A stretch of 44,169 nt of DNA from Bacteroidales bacterium (lineage in GTDB: Bacteria; Bacteroidota; Bacteroidia; Bacteroidales; FEN-979). The DNA is taken from assembly GCA_030681475.1 (NCBI GenBank), contig JAUXWT010000069.1, positions 1 through 44,169 of the forward strand. The letters run 5' to 3'. Shown here piece by piece: positions 8,857 to 18,500 of this stretch; position 1 is the stretch's first letter; each line of letters starts with the position of its first letter. A program made the position numbers and the translations under genes. The notes beneath the pieces are model-generated. The model saw only the letters and a program-made list of their open reading frames with translations, had not been told where the DNA came from and ran no database searches.

Positions 8857-10296
8857 TCAGTTTACAATTTGTGGTTGAAAGGGGATAAAGGTAACTATTT
8901 TGGTGCCAGTCCGGGCGCTTTTTGAAAATTCAACTGTTCCATTGATCTGATTGGCCCTTTCGCGCATACCGATCAGTCCCATCGATTTCCCGCATTTGAC
9001 TTTCTCCTGCGACAGTCCTATTCCGTCGTCTTCAATGATCATATTTATGCCCGTTGGGGCATACACAAGTTTAATGTTAACGGTTTTAGCCTGGGAATGT
9101 CTGACCACATTGGTCATTGCCTCCTGAAAGATCCTGAACAACGACAGGTTGACCTGTTCATCCGCGTTTGTCACATCCTCTATGGCAAGCTGACACTTTA
9201 TCCCGGTCCGCTGCTCAAATTCACCACAATACCATTCAATCGCCGTAGCCAGTCCAAGGTCGTCAAGCAAGCCTGGCCGCAATTCTGAAGATATTTTTTG
9301 AACCTTTCTAATCGTGTCGTCGGTCATCTCAATGATCCTTGACACTTTCTGAAACGATTTTGCGCTGTCTGAAATATGCTCCAGCACCCAGTTCAGGTCA
9401 ATTTTTATCGCCGTGAGGGCTTGTCCGAGTTCATCGTGTATCTCCATGGCAACCTTTCCCCGTTCATTTTCCCTTGCGTCAACCAGGTAACGGTTCAGTT
9501 GTTGCAGTTCCTCCCTTGCTTTTAATACTTCAAGGTTGGCCTGCTTCTGGTCAGTAATGTCTTTTGTGAAACCAAGGAACTGGTTTTGCGAAACCTGGAT
9601 GGCGTCAACAGCAAACCATCGGATCAACCCGTCTTTTCTCTTGACCTGGAAGTCTCCTGTGATCGATCCGGATTTCATTAAACCACGGAGTTCATGTGAT
9701 ACCACTTCCTTCAAATCTTCAGGTACAAGGTCCTTAACACACATGGTCAGCAGTTCATCCTTGGAGTATCCTGTTATCCTGCATGCAGCCTTATTCACTT
9801 CGATGTAATTCCCCGACAGGTCTGTAATAAACACGCCATCGGGTGCATTTTCAACATAGCTTTTGTGTATCTCCTCAATGAACGTCAGCCGGGAACTTAC
9901 GTTGATCAGTTCACGCCGGTTGTGTGCCTGCTGAAGTTCCCTTTCCACGACGGGGATGAACCTGGTCATGTTCGCTTTCAGCAAATAATCGTGAACACCG
10001 GCCTTTATCAATTGCACCGCCTTAACCTCGCCAATCGCTCCTGATATAACAATAAAAGGAATGTCGGCGCCGTGGGCCTGAAAGATTTCGAACGCATTTT
10101 GAACGGTGAATACGGCCATGGAATATTCAGACAGTATCAGGTCCCAGGGTTCATAATCAAGCGCCTCCCTCATCTGATCGGCAGTTTCAACCCGCTGATA
10201 GGAAATATCATAGCCTGCTGACCGTAATAATTTAATATTGTGTTCAGCATCAGCCTGGTTGTCATCGACAACCAGAACAAAAAGTTTCTTATTCAT
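8857..10296 (-). CDS. Sensor histidine kinase with degenerate N-terminal receiver, PAS, HisKA_3 and HATPase_c
   Basis: I start the gene at the ATG at 10296 (MNKKLFVLVVDDN), giving 479 residues; a GTG at 10329 would add 11. Residues 1-120 form a receiver domain in which the phospho-acceptor is E57 (LSEYSM) rather than Asp, and the following Pro is Ala. A PAS domain with a DITDQ-type ending lies at about 140-250. A coiled-coil linker leads to a HisKA_3 box (MEIHDELGQALTAIKIDL) with the phosphorylated H287, then an HATPase_c domain with an N-box (FQEAMTNVVRHS), a G1 box (EDDGIGLS) and a G2 box (GLIGMRERA). There are no transmembrane segments, so this is a cytoplasmic sensor. It forms an operon with the NarL-type regulator 2 bp downstream and lies 82 bp after the metalloprotease gene on the same strand. 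The ligand of the PAS domain is unknown. Confidence 0.93.
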   Translation of the reverse strand: MNKKLFVLVVDDNQADAEHNIKLLRSAGYDISYQRVETADQMREALDYEPWDLILSEYSMAVFTVQNAFEIFQAHGADIPFIVISGAIGEVKAVQLIKAGVHDYLLKANMTRFIPVVERELQQAHNRRELINVSSRLTFIEEIHKSYVENAPDGVFITDLSGNYIEVNKAACRITGYSKDELLTMCVKDLVPEDLKEVVSHELRGLMKSGSITGDFQVKRKDGLIRWFAVDAIQVSQNQFLGFTKDITDQKQANLEVLKAREELQQLNRYLVDARENERGKVAMEIHDELGQALTAIKIDLNWVLEHISDSAKSFQKVSRIIEMTDDTIRKVQKISSELRPGLLDDLGLATAIEWYCGEFEQRTGIKCQLAIEDVTNADEQVNLSLFRIFQEAMTNVVRHSQAKTVNIKLVYAPTGINMIIEDDGIGLSQEKVKCGKSMGLIGMRERANQINGTVEFSKSARTGTKIVTFIPFQPQIVN

Positions 10297-10378
10297 TTTA
10301 TTTACGAGTTCCTGATATCGATCATTCACAAAAGTGTATACTCATTCTTTTGCTTTTGGTTACATCAGGGAAGGGGAT

Positions 10379-13300
10379 TTATCGTTTTACGATTTTAGCC
10401 ATACCGGTATGATTTCCGGAAACAGACTTCAACAGATAAATTCCGGCAGGTTTGCCATATAAGGATAGATCGAGTTTCTTACTTCCACGGAATACTTGTG
10501 AAACAATGCATTCACCGGTCATACTGTAAATATCAACCTTGGTATTTTCAACTGTATCCGGCCCGTTCAAGTCGAGCGTAAAATCCCCTTCAGTAGGGTT
10601 GGGGAATACTTTAACGAACAGTGGAACATCGCCGTTTCTATTTTCTTCTTTATTTTCTTCCACCGATCCGATCGAAGGAGCCATGCTCCCGCAATATTGA
10701 CCGGTTATGGTGATGCTGCCATGCAGGTAACCACCCGGGAAGATAGATGTCCCGGGCAAATAATTGATCCTTTGCCCGGCGATCATGATTACACTGCCGC
10801 CGTTTTCTACCACGAAGGTGGTACCACCCCCGGCCACCGTGATTTCCTGAATGGCATCGAAACATTGTGTACCGGAAATATCAAGGTTTTGAAGAATCTC
10901 ATTGGGCGGAATATTTGTTACGGCCAAGATCACAGAATTGGATATGGCCGGATTGTTCACCGCACAGGCTTCGTTTGAGGTCAGAATACAGGTTACCTCG
11001 TCGTTGTTCGAAGGGATGATCGAAAAGGTCGCGCTCGTGGCGCCGGTTACATTCATGCCACCGACCTTCCACTGATAGGAGGGTGCCGACCCCCCGTTGC
11101 AGGCAGTCGCCATGTTCGTGACCATGGTACCCTGATATACAGGATTCATGGATGGAGCGATTGAAACGCTTACCGGAACGTAGATTGTACACCCATTGGC
11201 AACCTGTACATCGTCAAGGCAGATACCAAAACCAAACTTTGCATTTCCTTCAAATGCAATGTAATAGGCAGCGCTGGGATTGGGTAAACTGATTGTTTCC
11301 TGTGTCCATGCTATAATGTTGCTGCTGTATGTGGCCAGTAAATTCCATGATCCTCCGGCGAAAGTTTTGTAATAAACCGACAGTCGATCCTGATCGGGAC
11401 CCCACGATGGCTGGGTATGCCAGAAACTGAGCTGCGGGTTGATGGTCATGGTCAGGTTTAAGGCAGGAGTGATCAAACGGGTTTTATTATCTGCAACCGT
11501 TTTATCTTTCAGGCAGGCATTATAGGTGCCATTATGAGCAGCCGATGGGTTTGTTCCCCCGTTTCCGGCTGTAAATACCCAGTTGAGGCCTGAATTATTA
11601 ACCTGCTCCTGTGTCCAGCAACCGGGGATAGCTCCCTCATTTTCAAATCCTTCATGCCAAGGAAATGAAGATATTGTGCCGCAAAGCGTGGTTGCCCTGG
11701 AAGTTACGCCTGATGAATAGGTTAGGCCTGTCAATATTGACCAGGCTTTGTAGTAGTAGGTTGTGCTTGCATTCAAACCCGTGTGATTGAAGGTGGTATT
11801 CGGCCCGTTGCATAACACGGTCCCCCCTCCGGGGAGCATACTGCCGGCTATGTAATTTTCTCCGGTGACAGGAGTTCCGAAATAAGGAGTCAGGCTGTAC
11901 GCCACCATCACTGCATCGTTATTTAGGTTCTTTGCCCATGAAAGATTGATCTGGCTAACACTGAAAGGTGTTGCAGTGAAATTATTGGGATCATCAGGGG
12001 TGAAGCAGCTGATGAAACAAAAAGTTATTTCCTGTGTAGGTGAATATTCAAATATGTTGCTGATCGGAAAGTTTGTATTCGCATTTGCCCAGGATCGGGC
12101 ATGGGGCGTAGTGGCATCGGTAAAGGAGGTTTTATTTCCTGTACCGGGGAAGGGGCAACCTGTTCCATTGATGGTTCCATAGGAAGTCGGAGGATTGCCG
12201 GTTGCATTTGCACAAACCGGGTACAATCCCTGATGAGCGGAAGTATTAATGGTGTTTGTGCTCATATTATTAGAAATATAGTTGCCATCCACATGATAGA
12301 TGATTAGCCCATGGCCGGGTATCCCGGCGTCGAAGCCGGTTTGCTGACGATTCTCACAAAGAAAATATTCATTTGCAGTTTGTGTGTTATATCTGACCAC
12401 ATCAGGATACGCTTTGGCGTTTCTGAGTGTGATATTCTGGATAGCATCTATGACAACAGGGTTTGTCCAGTTGAAAAATGCTTTTATCCAGGCATTGGGG
12501 TGTGCGGGTTTCGTCCCCGAAACCCCATTCCATGATCCCCCTGCCATCACATCCCATTTACCTGTTCCGGAGTATGATCCTCCGGTCGTATAATCGGTAT
12601 CATAAAAATCTGGCGCTCCCAGGTTGTGGCCGAATTCATGACACATAACACCTATAGTGCCCATTCCCGTGGCGTTTTTTTCAGGCATCGTCGTATAGGC
12701 ATTTACCTGCACCCCGTCAAATGTTCTCTGTGTTACGGAATAGCCTGCAGAGGTCAGATTCCAGCTATGCGACCAGATGTCGTTATAATTCCCTGTCTCC
12801 TCCTGGGCTTGTCCCTGGTGTATTATCGCAACACCATCAACAGTCCCATCCAGGTTATTGTCATATTCAGCAAAATTCACCGCTGCCTGGTTCTTGGCCG
12901 CAACAACTGCCTGATAGGCAAATTCCCCCCATTTGGAACTCGGCCCGTAATAATCATGGGTGTTGGGCAGGGTAACCCATACCGTAACTGTTGTGTTTAC
13001 AATAAGCTGACCATAAGAAACTTCAATATAATAATCCCTGAAACTACCCGTACCGTTGAAATTTACCTGGTTCAAATAGTTGTTGAAGTCAGTCTGGGAA
13101 TAGGTTGTTGTCGTGTTGCTGAAATTGGCGAGGATCATCAGCAGTTTTCTTGTTCCGGTTGAAGGAAACCCACCCATCATCGGCGCATCAGGAGCCCCCC
13201 CCTGTGAAAGCACATTTTTCATTTCTAATACCTGTTCGCGACTGAATAATAAACCTTTTCCCGTTCTGATCAGCCAGGAAGTTTCCGTCCTGGTGCGTTT

Positions 13301-13591
13301 ACCAGGGTCTTTTCCCTGGATGCCTGAAAAAATAAGCCTGCCGTATTGATCTGTCGTCGCATATTCATAAGTACCCATGGCATTTGTCATAATGGTGTAA
13401 CCATCTGAAGTTTCGGCCCAGTGGATGAATTCATCCCCTTTCAGACATATTGTAAGTTTCGATCCATCGGGCTGGGTGTAACAAACAGGCTCCGGGTTAG
13501 CAACAACAGCTAAAACGGTTTCCGGCTTCATAAGTATTTGTACGATTGCAAATATCGCAAAACACAAAAAGAGATGGGGCTTCTTTTTCAT
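10379..13591 (-). CDS. M6-family metalloprotease domain protein with T9SS type A sorting domain
   Basis: This 1070-residue exported protease starts with a signal peptide (residues 1-29). A propeptide-like region follows (GDEFIHWAETSDGYTIM, to about 140). The M6-type catalytic domain holds HEFGHNLGAPD: zinc ligands H318 and H322, catalytic E319, and D328 as probable third ligand. Downstream come a fibronectin type III domain (about 532-635), a MAM-like jelly-roll domain (about 640-800), an Ig-like domain with YQWKVGG (about 805-905), a two-Cys beta module (CFDA ... QYCG), and a T9SS type A sorting domain (FPNPTEGDF ... AGIYLLK). It should be released or anchored at the cell surface through T9SS. 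A run of eight G at 13195-13202 lies between propeptide and catalytic domain. The last three domains are shared with the proteins at 15550 and 24967. Confidence 0.93.
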   Translation of the reverse strand: MKKKPHLFLCFAIFAIVQILMKPETVLAVVANPEPVCYTQPDGSKLTICLKGDEFIHWAETSDGYTIMTNAMGTYEYATTDQYGRLIFSGIQGKDPGKRTRTETSWLIRTGKGLLFSREQVLEMKNVLSQGGAPDAPMMGGFPSTGTRKLLMILANFSNTTTTYSQTDFNNYLNQVNFNGTGSFRDYYIEVSYGQLIVNTTVTVWVTLPNTHDYYGPSSKWGEFAYQAVVAAKNQAAVNFAEYDNNLDGTVDGVAIIHQGQAQEETGNYNDIWSHSWNLTSAGYSVTQRTFDGVQVNAYTTMPEKNATGMGTIGVMCHEFGHNLGAPDFYDTDYTTGGSYSGTGKWDVMAGGSWNGVSGTKPAHPNAWIKAFFNWTNPVVIDAIQNITLRNAKAYPDVVRYNTQTANEYFLCENRQQTGFDAGIPGHGLIIYHVDGNYISNNMSTNTINTSAHQGLYPVCANATGNPPTSYGTINGTGCPFPGTGNKTSFTDATTPHARSWANANTNFPISNIFEYSPTQEITFCFISCFTPDDPNNFTATPFSVSQINLSWAKNLNNDAVMVAYSLTPYFGTPVTGENYIAGSMLPGGGTVLCNGPNTTFNHTGLNASTTYYYKAWSILTGLTYSSGVTSRATTLCGTISSFPWHEGFENEGAIPGCWTQEQVNNSGLNWVFTAGNGGTNPSAAHNGTYNACLKDKTVADNKTRLITPALNLTMTINPQLSFWHTQPSWGPDQDRLSVYYKTFAGGSWNLLATYSSNIIAWTQETISLPNPSAAYYIAFEGNAKFGFGICLDDVQVANGCTIYVPVSVSIAPSMNPVYQGTMVTNMATACNGGSAPSYQWKVGGMNVTGATSATFSIIPSNNDEVTCILTSNEACAVNNPAISNSVILAVTNIPPNEILQNLDISGTQCFDAIQEITVAGGGTTFVVENGGSVIMIAGQRINYLPGTSIFPGGYLHGSITITGQYCGSMAPSIGSVEENKEENRNGDVPLFVKVFPNPTEGDFTLDLNGPDTVENTKVDIYSMTGECIVSQVFRGSKKLDLSLYGKPAGIYLLKSVSGNHTGMAKIVKR

Positions 13592-13678
13592 GTTATTTAT
13601 TAAAAAAGATTAAATCTCAAAGTTCTATTATACGGGGATAAATAAAGTACTGAAAATTAAATCTTTAATGACGTGTTT

Positions 13679-13800
13679 GCAATGTGGGATATCCATATTT
13701 TTTTTTTCCGTAAAACCGCTATTCCATGAGTTGGATAAGTTGAAAATAATAACCCAATCAAGTAAAATCAAAAAAAAATGGCGTGTTTGCATCACGCCAT
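13679..13800 (+). repeat. Imperfect ~122-bp direct repeat, copy A
   Basis: The copy begins gcaatgtgggatatcc, passes through a T-rich tract, and ends 99 bp later in ATGGCGTG-TTTGCA-TCACGCCAT, an 8-bp-stem hairpin that includes an ATG. The in-frame peptide from that ATG is only 20 residues (MACLHHAIRI...). Copies B and C share the order and spacing of these parts. Confidence 0.55.
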
Positions 13801-13894
13801 CCGTATCCATGGTTTTGTCATTTTTGAGAAAAAAAGTTAAAAAACAGGAAGACTTTCGCTCATATCTTTTGGCTGGACATTTTTTAAAACATTA

Positions 13895-13906
13895 TAGGTT
13901 AACCTA
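13895..13906. repeat. Perfect 12-bp palindrome TAGGTTAACCTA
   Basis: TAGGTTAACCTA is fully self-complementary. A related GTTAGGTTAA lies about 100 bp to the right near 14000. It could be a dimeric regulator site between the two divergent secreted-protein genes, but nothing else supports that. Confidence 0.35.
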
Positions 13907-14246
13907 ACAAAAATACTATGTAAAGCAAAATGTTTTGCCGGTAAAATAAGATAATCTAACGAATGTGGAGATAGGGTGTTTCGGACGGAATTGCAGATGT
14001 TAGGTTAAGTCCGTATTACTGAATTTAATAAAAAAAAATATTTTGTAAAATATTATATATCAATCAGTTAGAAATAAGTGTCAATGTTTTTAAGAAATAA
14101 ATATCTTATACTTGTGATTTTTTCTTGACAAACACAAATAAATGTTATAATTTTACCGCTCCAAATTAACATAGAAATTGCTGCGCAATAAAAAAACGTT
14201 ATAACACTCTAACATCAGTGAAAACCTGACGTTCTTAATTAAATAT

Positions 14247-14285
14247 CTTACTTCGGTAAGCACCGAAGGTTCATACCGAAGTAAG
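14247..14285. repeat. 12-bp-stem inverted repeat with an alternative inner hairpin
   Basis: CTTACTTCGGTA (14247-14258) is the exact reverse complement of TACCGAAGTAAG (14274-14285), separated by 15 nt. The loop contains a second ACCGAAG that can pair with the same CTTCGGT, giving a 7-bp stem with a 4-nt loop. The two pairings exclude each other. No U-tract follows, so it is not an ordinary terminator. Confidence 0.7.
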
Positions 14286-14370
14286 AATAAGCACTTTCTA
14301 CATACATCGCCTCTCGAACGAACGTAATGCGAAAAAGACCCAGTAAAAATAGACTGGTCTGTTCGTATAA

Positions 14371-14492
14371 GCAATAGGGTGTTTCCATTATTTTTTATAG
14401 TGGAATCCCGTAATTAAATTGCAACGTAAAACTGATAAGATACACAAATACAAGGGTTAAGGTGGGTGCCATGGCGTACAAAGTTCATGACA
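14371..14492 (+). repeat. Imperfect ~122-bp direct repeat, copy B
   Basis: The copy starts gcaatagggtgtttcc and reaches ATGGCGT exactly 100 bp later (14471). It can form GGG/CCC plus TTCCA/TGGAA around a T-rich loop at 14377-14409. The start-codon hairpin of copies A and C is degraded here (ATGGCGTACAAAGTTCATGAC). The 12-mer ATAGGGTGTTTC also occurs at 13971. Confidence 0.55.
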
Positions 14493-14957
14493 TCTGGTTT
14501 GTGTATTTTAGTGTTTTTACCGACGAATTAACAAAAGGCCATCTATTTTTCAGGATGAAGCCAACGCTTATTTACCACAATTCATCAGAAAAGGATATGA
14601 AATCGGCCAGGCAAATATCTGCCCGGTTCCGGTTTTGTGCCCGTTTTCTTGCACGGCACTTAAGTGTTTTGTTATCAAGAAATTAACAATAAGGTTGTCC
14701 GGGAACGGGCAATTTGATTGTTATAAATAATATGAAAATACAGATTAACTGTAAGTTAATCAAGTGTTTAATTAAACCGGCACGGAGTTTGAATACTTTT
14801 TTTATTTGTCCTGTCGGAAAATGATATACAAATGATACAAAAGCACAGACCAAATATCTGTACCGGACAAATTATTTACCCTTTTCACACTGTCGTTTCT
14901 TTAGTGAAACATAATGTAAAAAGAATAAAGTAAAAGTAAATGAATAATAAGGCGCAC

Positions 14958-15079
14958 GCAATAGGGGGTATCCGTTTTTTTATATTCCGGAAACCCGTAA
15001 CTAAAACTGACTGAAAAGATGATAACGCACACAAAATCAATATATAAAACAAATTCAATGGCGTGCAAAAATCACGCCA
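14958..15079 (+). repeat. Imperfect ~122-bp direct repeat, copy C
   Basis: The copy starts gcaatagggggtatcc and reaches ATGGCGTG exactly 100 bp later (15058), the same offset as copy B. Stems GGG/CCC and TCCG/CGGA enclose a T-rich loop at 14966-14996, and ATGGCGTG-CAAAAA-TCACGCCA forms a start-codon hairpin. It runs directly into the small secreted ORF at 15058. Confidence 0.55.
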
Positions 15080-15399
15080 CCAACACGTCGATTTTAGGCA
15101 TAACTGCCAACATGATGCCCAAAAAGGGAGCAAAACGTGGCAACCCGGGATTATACAACACCTTATTAATACTTGTAACCGGGACGCTTTTGATCGCAGC
15201 CAATGCGATGGGTCAGGAGCCCATCAGGAAAGCAGCTTCGTCTTCAGTCTCTGCAACCATTATTGGAACAAGCCAGATGGCAGAAATTGGAAGCGGTGAA
15301 ACGGAGTCATATCAATTCAGTAACGGATTTCAACAGCACTTGAGCGATACCATCGTTACAACCAGAAATCTGCACATTATAACTTTAAACTGCGAATAA
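15058..15399 (+). CDS. Small hypothetical exported protein or decayed N-terminal fragment
   Basis: From the ATG at 15058 the frame encodes 113 residues; ATGs at 15019 and 15112 are alternatives. I chose 15058 because the repeated ATGGCGTG element places it at the same offset as in copies A and B. A basic stretch (PKKGAKRGNPG) precedes a hydrophobic segment (LYNTLLILVTGTLLIAANAMG) that looks like a signal peptide ending near AMGQ. The remainder (IRKAASSSVSATIIGTSQMAEIGSGETESYQFSNG in two parts) is polar and I do not recognise it. It may be a short secreted protein, or the leftover start of a larger surface gene like the one that follows 150 bp later on the same strand. Confidence 0.4.
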   Translation: MACKNHATNTSILGITANMMPKKGAKRGNPGLYNTLLILVTGTLLIAANAMGQEPIRKAASSSVSATIIGTSQMAEIGSGETESYQFSNGFQQHLSDTIVTTRNLHIITLNCE

Positions 15400-15549
15400 T
15401 GATCAGAGGTTTGATCTTCGGTTTGTTGAAAACAGGCAGTCATTTCGCAGAATTACGCCTTTTAGTGATTACTGATTTCGAAATTGGAATAATCAATGAA
15501 AACTTGATTTATACAAATAATCAATTTTAATGATTTAATACAAAGCATT

Positions 15550-18500
15550 ATGAAAACAATTTATACCAAAAAATTCCTGCATGACCCATTGCAAGGAAGC
15601 GCTAATTTACTGATAAATGCAGGTGAGTTAATGTTAATAGCGCCCAGGATTGTTAAATGGGCTTTGATAAACTTGTTATTAATATTCGGGTTACTGGCTT
15701 TTTCCGGTTATAATGCTTCTGGCCAGACTATCCCAATCGGTTCTCCTGGTAACGCTATTCGTTGGACAGATGGTGATCACTGGACCGGAACCGGATGCGG
15801 CATTGTCAGTTCAGGAACTCCGAAGGGAATCATTGGATGTGGTAATGCAGCGGGTACGCAGTCTAGCATAGCTTGGAATACATATTATACACCGTCTGCT
15901 TTTTCAATCTCAGGATTAACTACATGTATAGATCCTGATAACCTATCACCGGTCATGGTGAACGTCCCATTTTCGGGTCAGAAGGTCTCCTGGTTAAATT
16001 TCGATGTGAGGCCAAGCGCAGGAACCTATGAGTTTCAAACGATCGCCACTGGAAACTATGAGCTTAACTGGGCCCTATACTATTCCACAGGCAGAACTTG
16101 CTCTACCGGCGCAAATAACTTATCCGGAGATCCGTATCAGATATTTCCAACCCCGATTGCTTGCGGCACCGATTTTACCGGCTGGTCCAACCAGCCATTT
16201 GTAGCACCTGGTTTTACCCTTGTCACCAATTTATATATGGTCGTTTGGAAGAGAGGTGCAACCAACTCCAGCAACGACAATTTCGATTTTACATTCAAGG
16301 CACGATACGGTTGTGGTGATAGCCCTAACGTTTGCACCATTTTCCAAAATGGACCAGCCACGACTGTCTGTAATCCGAATGGTACCTATACTGTAACTGT
16401 GAATCTAAATGGCACAAACGGAACATTTACTGTCACCGATCCTAACGCGAGAAGTATTTCTACCATCCCCAGCCCCCTTACTTTTACAAATGTGGCTTCA
16501 AACCCTGGTGTTGTCAGCGGTACAGTAATAGCAAATTATAATCCCGGCGTCAATTACAACCTGGTGTTTACCGGTACTACCGGCTGTTCTTCATTGAATG
16601 TTGCCGGCCCAGGTCCTTGTTGTATTATGAATGCGTCAATCAGTGGAACAACAACGGTTTGTCAAAATGCATCCAGCCCAAATATAACAATTAATAATCC
16701 TCAGCCTTATTCAGTTACAATTACATATAAAAAAAACGATGTCATCCAACCAACAATAAACATCGGAGCAAACACTTCGGCAACTCTGAACGTGCCGACA
16801 AATGTTGCCGGAATATTTACTTATAACCTGGTAAATGTTGCAAGTGCATCTGTGCCTGGATGCTCAAATGCTATTTCTGGAACTGCAACGGTTACCGTAC
16901 AGCCGTTACCAACCTGTTCCATTACAGGCGCAGTCGGATCTGTATGCCCATCATCCATCAACATTTACTCCGGGCCTGCCGGCATGAGCAGTTATGCCTG
17001 GTCTGTCTCAGGAAATGGCAGCATATCTGGTTCATCAAGTGGACAATCAGTAACTGTCATTGCCGGAACAAACTGCGACGCCTCCTTTACACTCAACCTG
17101 TCTGTAACAGATGGGGTTGGATGTATCTCGAGTTGTATCAAGACAGTATATGTAATGGATAATACCCCACCTCTTCTAACCGGTACGTGGCCATCCAATA
17201 TCAATGGAGTGAATACGTGCCTAAGCAATGCCCCGGCAGGTCCTTCCAATGCTACAATTGCAGCACTCTATACAGATGCATGTGGTGGTGCTATCAACGT
17301 CAGTCAGTCAAAGATAACAAGCGGTACCGATTGTTCATGGAATATCGTCTATACATATATAATCAAGGATCAGTGCAACAACACCGTGACCCCATCTCCG
17401 ACTTTTACGATCAGTGGAGGTGATTGGGTGGCACCCGCACTTACCGGTACATGGCCATCCAATAATACGGGAGTTAATGCCTGCCTTGCCAACGCCCCTG
17501 CCGGCCCGTCCAATGCTACCATTGCAGCACTTTATACTGATGGGTGCGGTGGTGATATCACAGTCACCCAATCCAGCGTACCCTCGAAATGCACTGACTG
17601 TAGTTGGACCATTACCTATACATATACTATTAAAGATAAGTGCAACAATGTTGTGATTCCAAAGCCGACATTCATCGTAAGTGGAGGTGATTTGACCCCA
17701 CCAATACTCACCGGAACCTGGCCTTCCGATATCACGAATGTAAATGAATGCCTCGTTAATGCCCCGGCCGGCCCGTCAAACGAAACAATTGCTGCATTGT
17801 ATATCGATGTATGCGGAGGTGACATCTCTGCCACCCATTCCAGTGTTATTACTGGTACTGATTGTTCCTGGAGCGTGGTCTATACCTATACTATAAAGGA
17901 CAAGTGCGATAATATAGTGACCCCGAACCCGACTTTCACCATCAGCGGAGGTGTCCTTAACCCTCCTAACCCGCTTGTTATTACTGTCCCATCTGAAAAC
18001 CTGACGATGGAATGCTACGATGAGGCCACCGTAGCCGCATGGACAGCCACAGCCACTGCAATCGATAATTGCGGAGGATCTTTGACCGTGTTATCTTCAT
18101 ATACTGCACCTGCCAGCAATTGCAACCAGACGGTTACGGTAACTTTTTCCACCACCGATGCTTGCTTAAATACGGCCACTGCAACCAAGACTTTTACTGT
18201 TAACGACATTACAAAACCAGCCATTTCATGTCCGGGTTCACCACAAATCAGGACGATAGGAGCAGGGATGAACTCTTATACGGCTATCGGCAATGAATTT
18301 AATTATACTTCTTTAATTGACAATTGTATCGATGTCACTACCATTAATAACCTGAATAATAGCTCCACTCTCGAAGGTTTCGTTTTCTCTTTAGGCACTA
18401 CAACTGTGACCTGGGCTGCTACGGATGCATGCGGAAATGAGAATTCATGTTCCTTCGATGTGATCATTTATTCACCTTCTCTCACTGTGACCAAAGTACA

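Larger units (their letters stand above)
13592..15549. other. Long AT-rich intergenic region with repeats and hairpins
   Basis: Almost 2 kb between the divergent metalloprotease and giant adhesin genes holds no recognisable conserved gene. It is visibly richer in A and T than its flanks. It contains three ~122-bp imperfect direct repeats (A, B, C), a 12-bp-stem hairpin at 14247-14285, a 12-bp palindrome at 13895-13906, an 8-bp inverted repeat ATTTGTCC/GGACAAAT at 14804-14811 and 14865-14872, and one small plausible secreted ORF at 15058. Other short open frames here have no coding features. Confidence 0.7.

Noticed and set aside
14153-14374. Minus-strand open frame of 73 codons
   Set aside because: No recognisable domain, signal or neighbour support; it lies in AT-rich repeat-bearing DNA and overlaps the 14247 hairpin.
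14462-14686. Plus-strand open frame of 74 codons after repeat B
   Set aside because: Its start matches the repeat's ATGGCGT, but the remainder has no signal peptide or domain features; at most a decayed gene start.
14958-15079. c-di-GMP (GEMM) or other known riboswitch in the repeat elements
   Set aside because: The conserved core bases and tetraloop-receptor pattern of GEMM are not present; the similarity is limited to a GCAAA-like string.
14885-15133. Minus-strand hydrophobic open frame of 82 codons
   Set aside because: It is antisense to repeat copy C and the ORF at 15058; the hydrophobicity comes from the A/T-rich composition.
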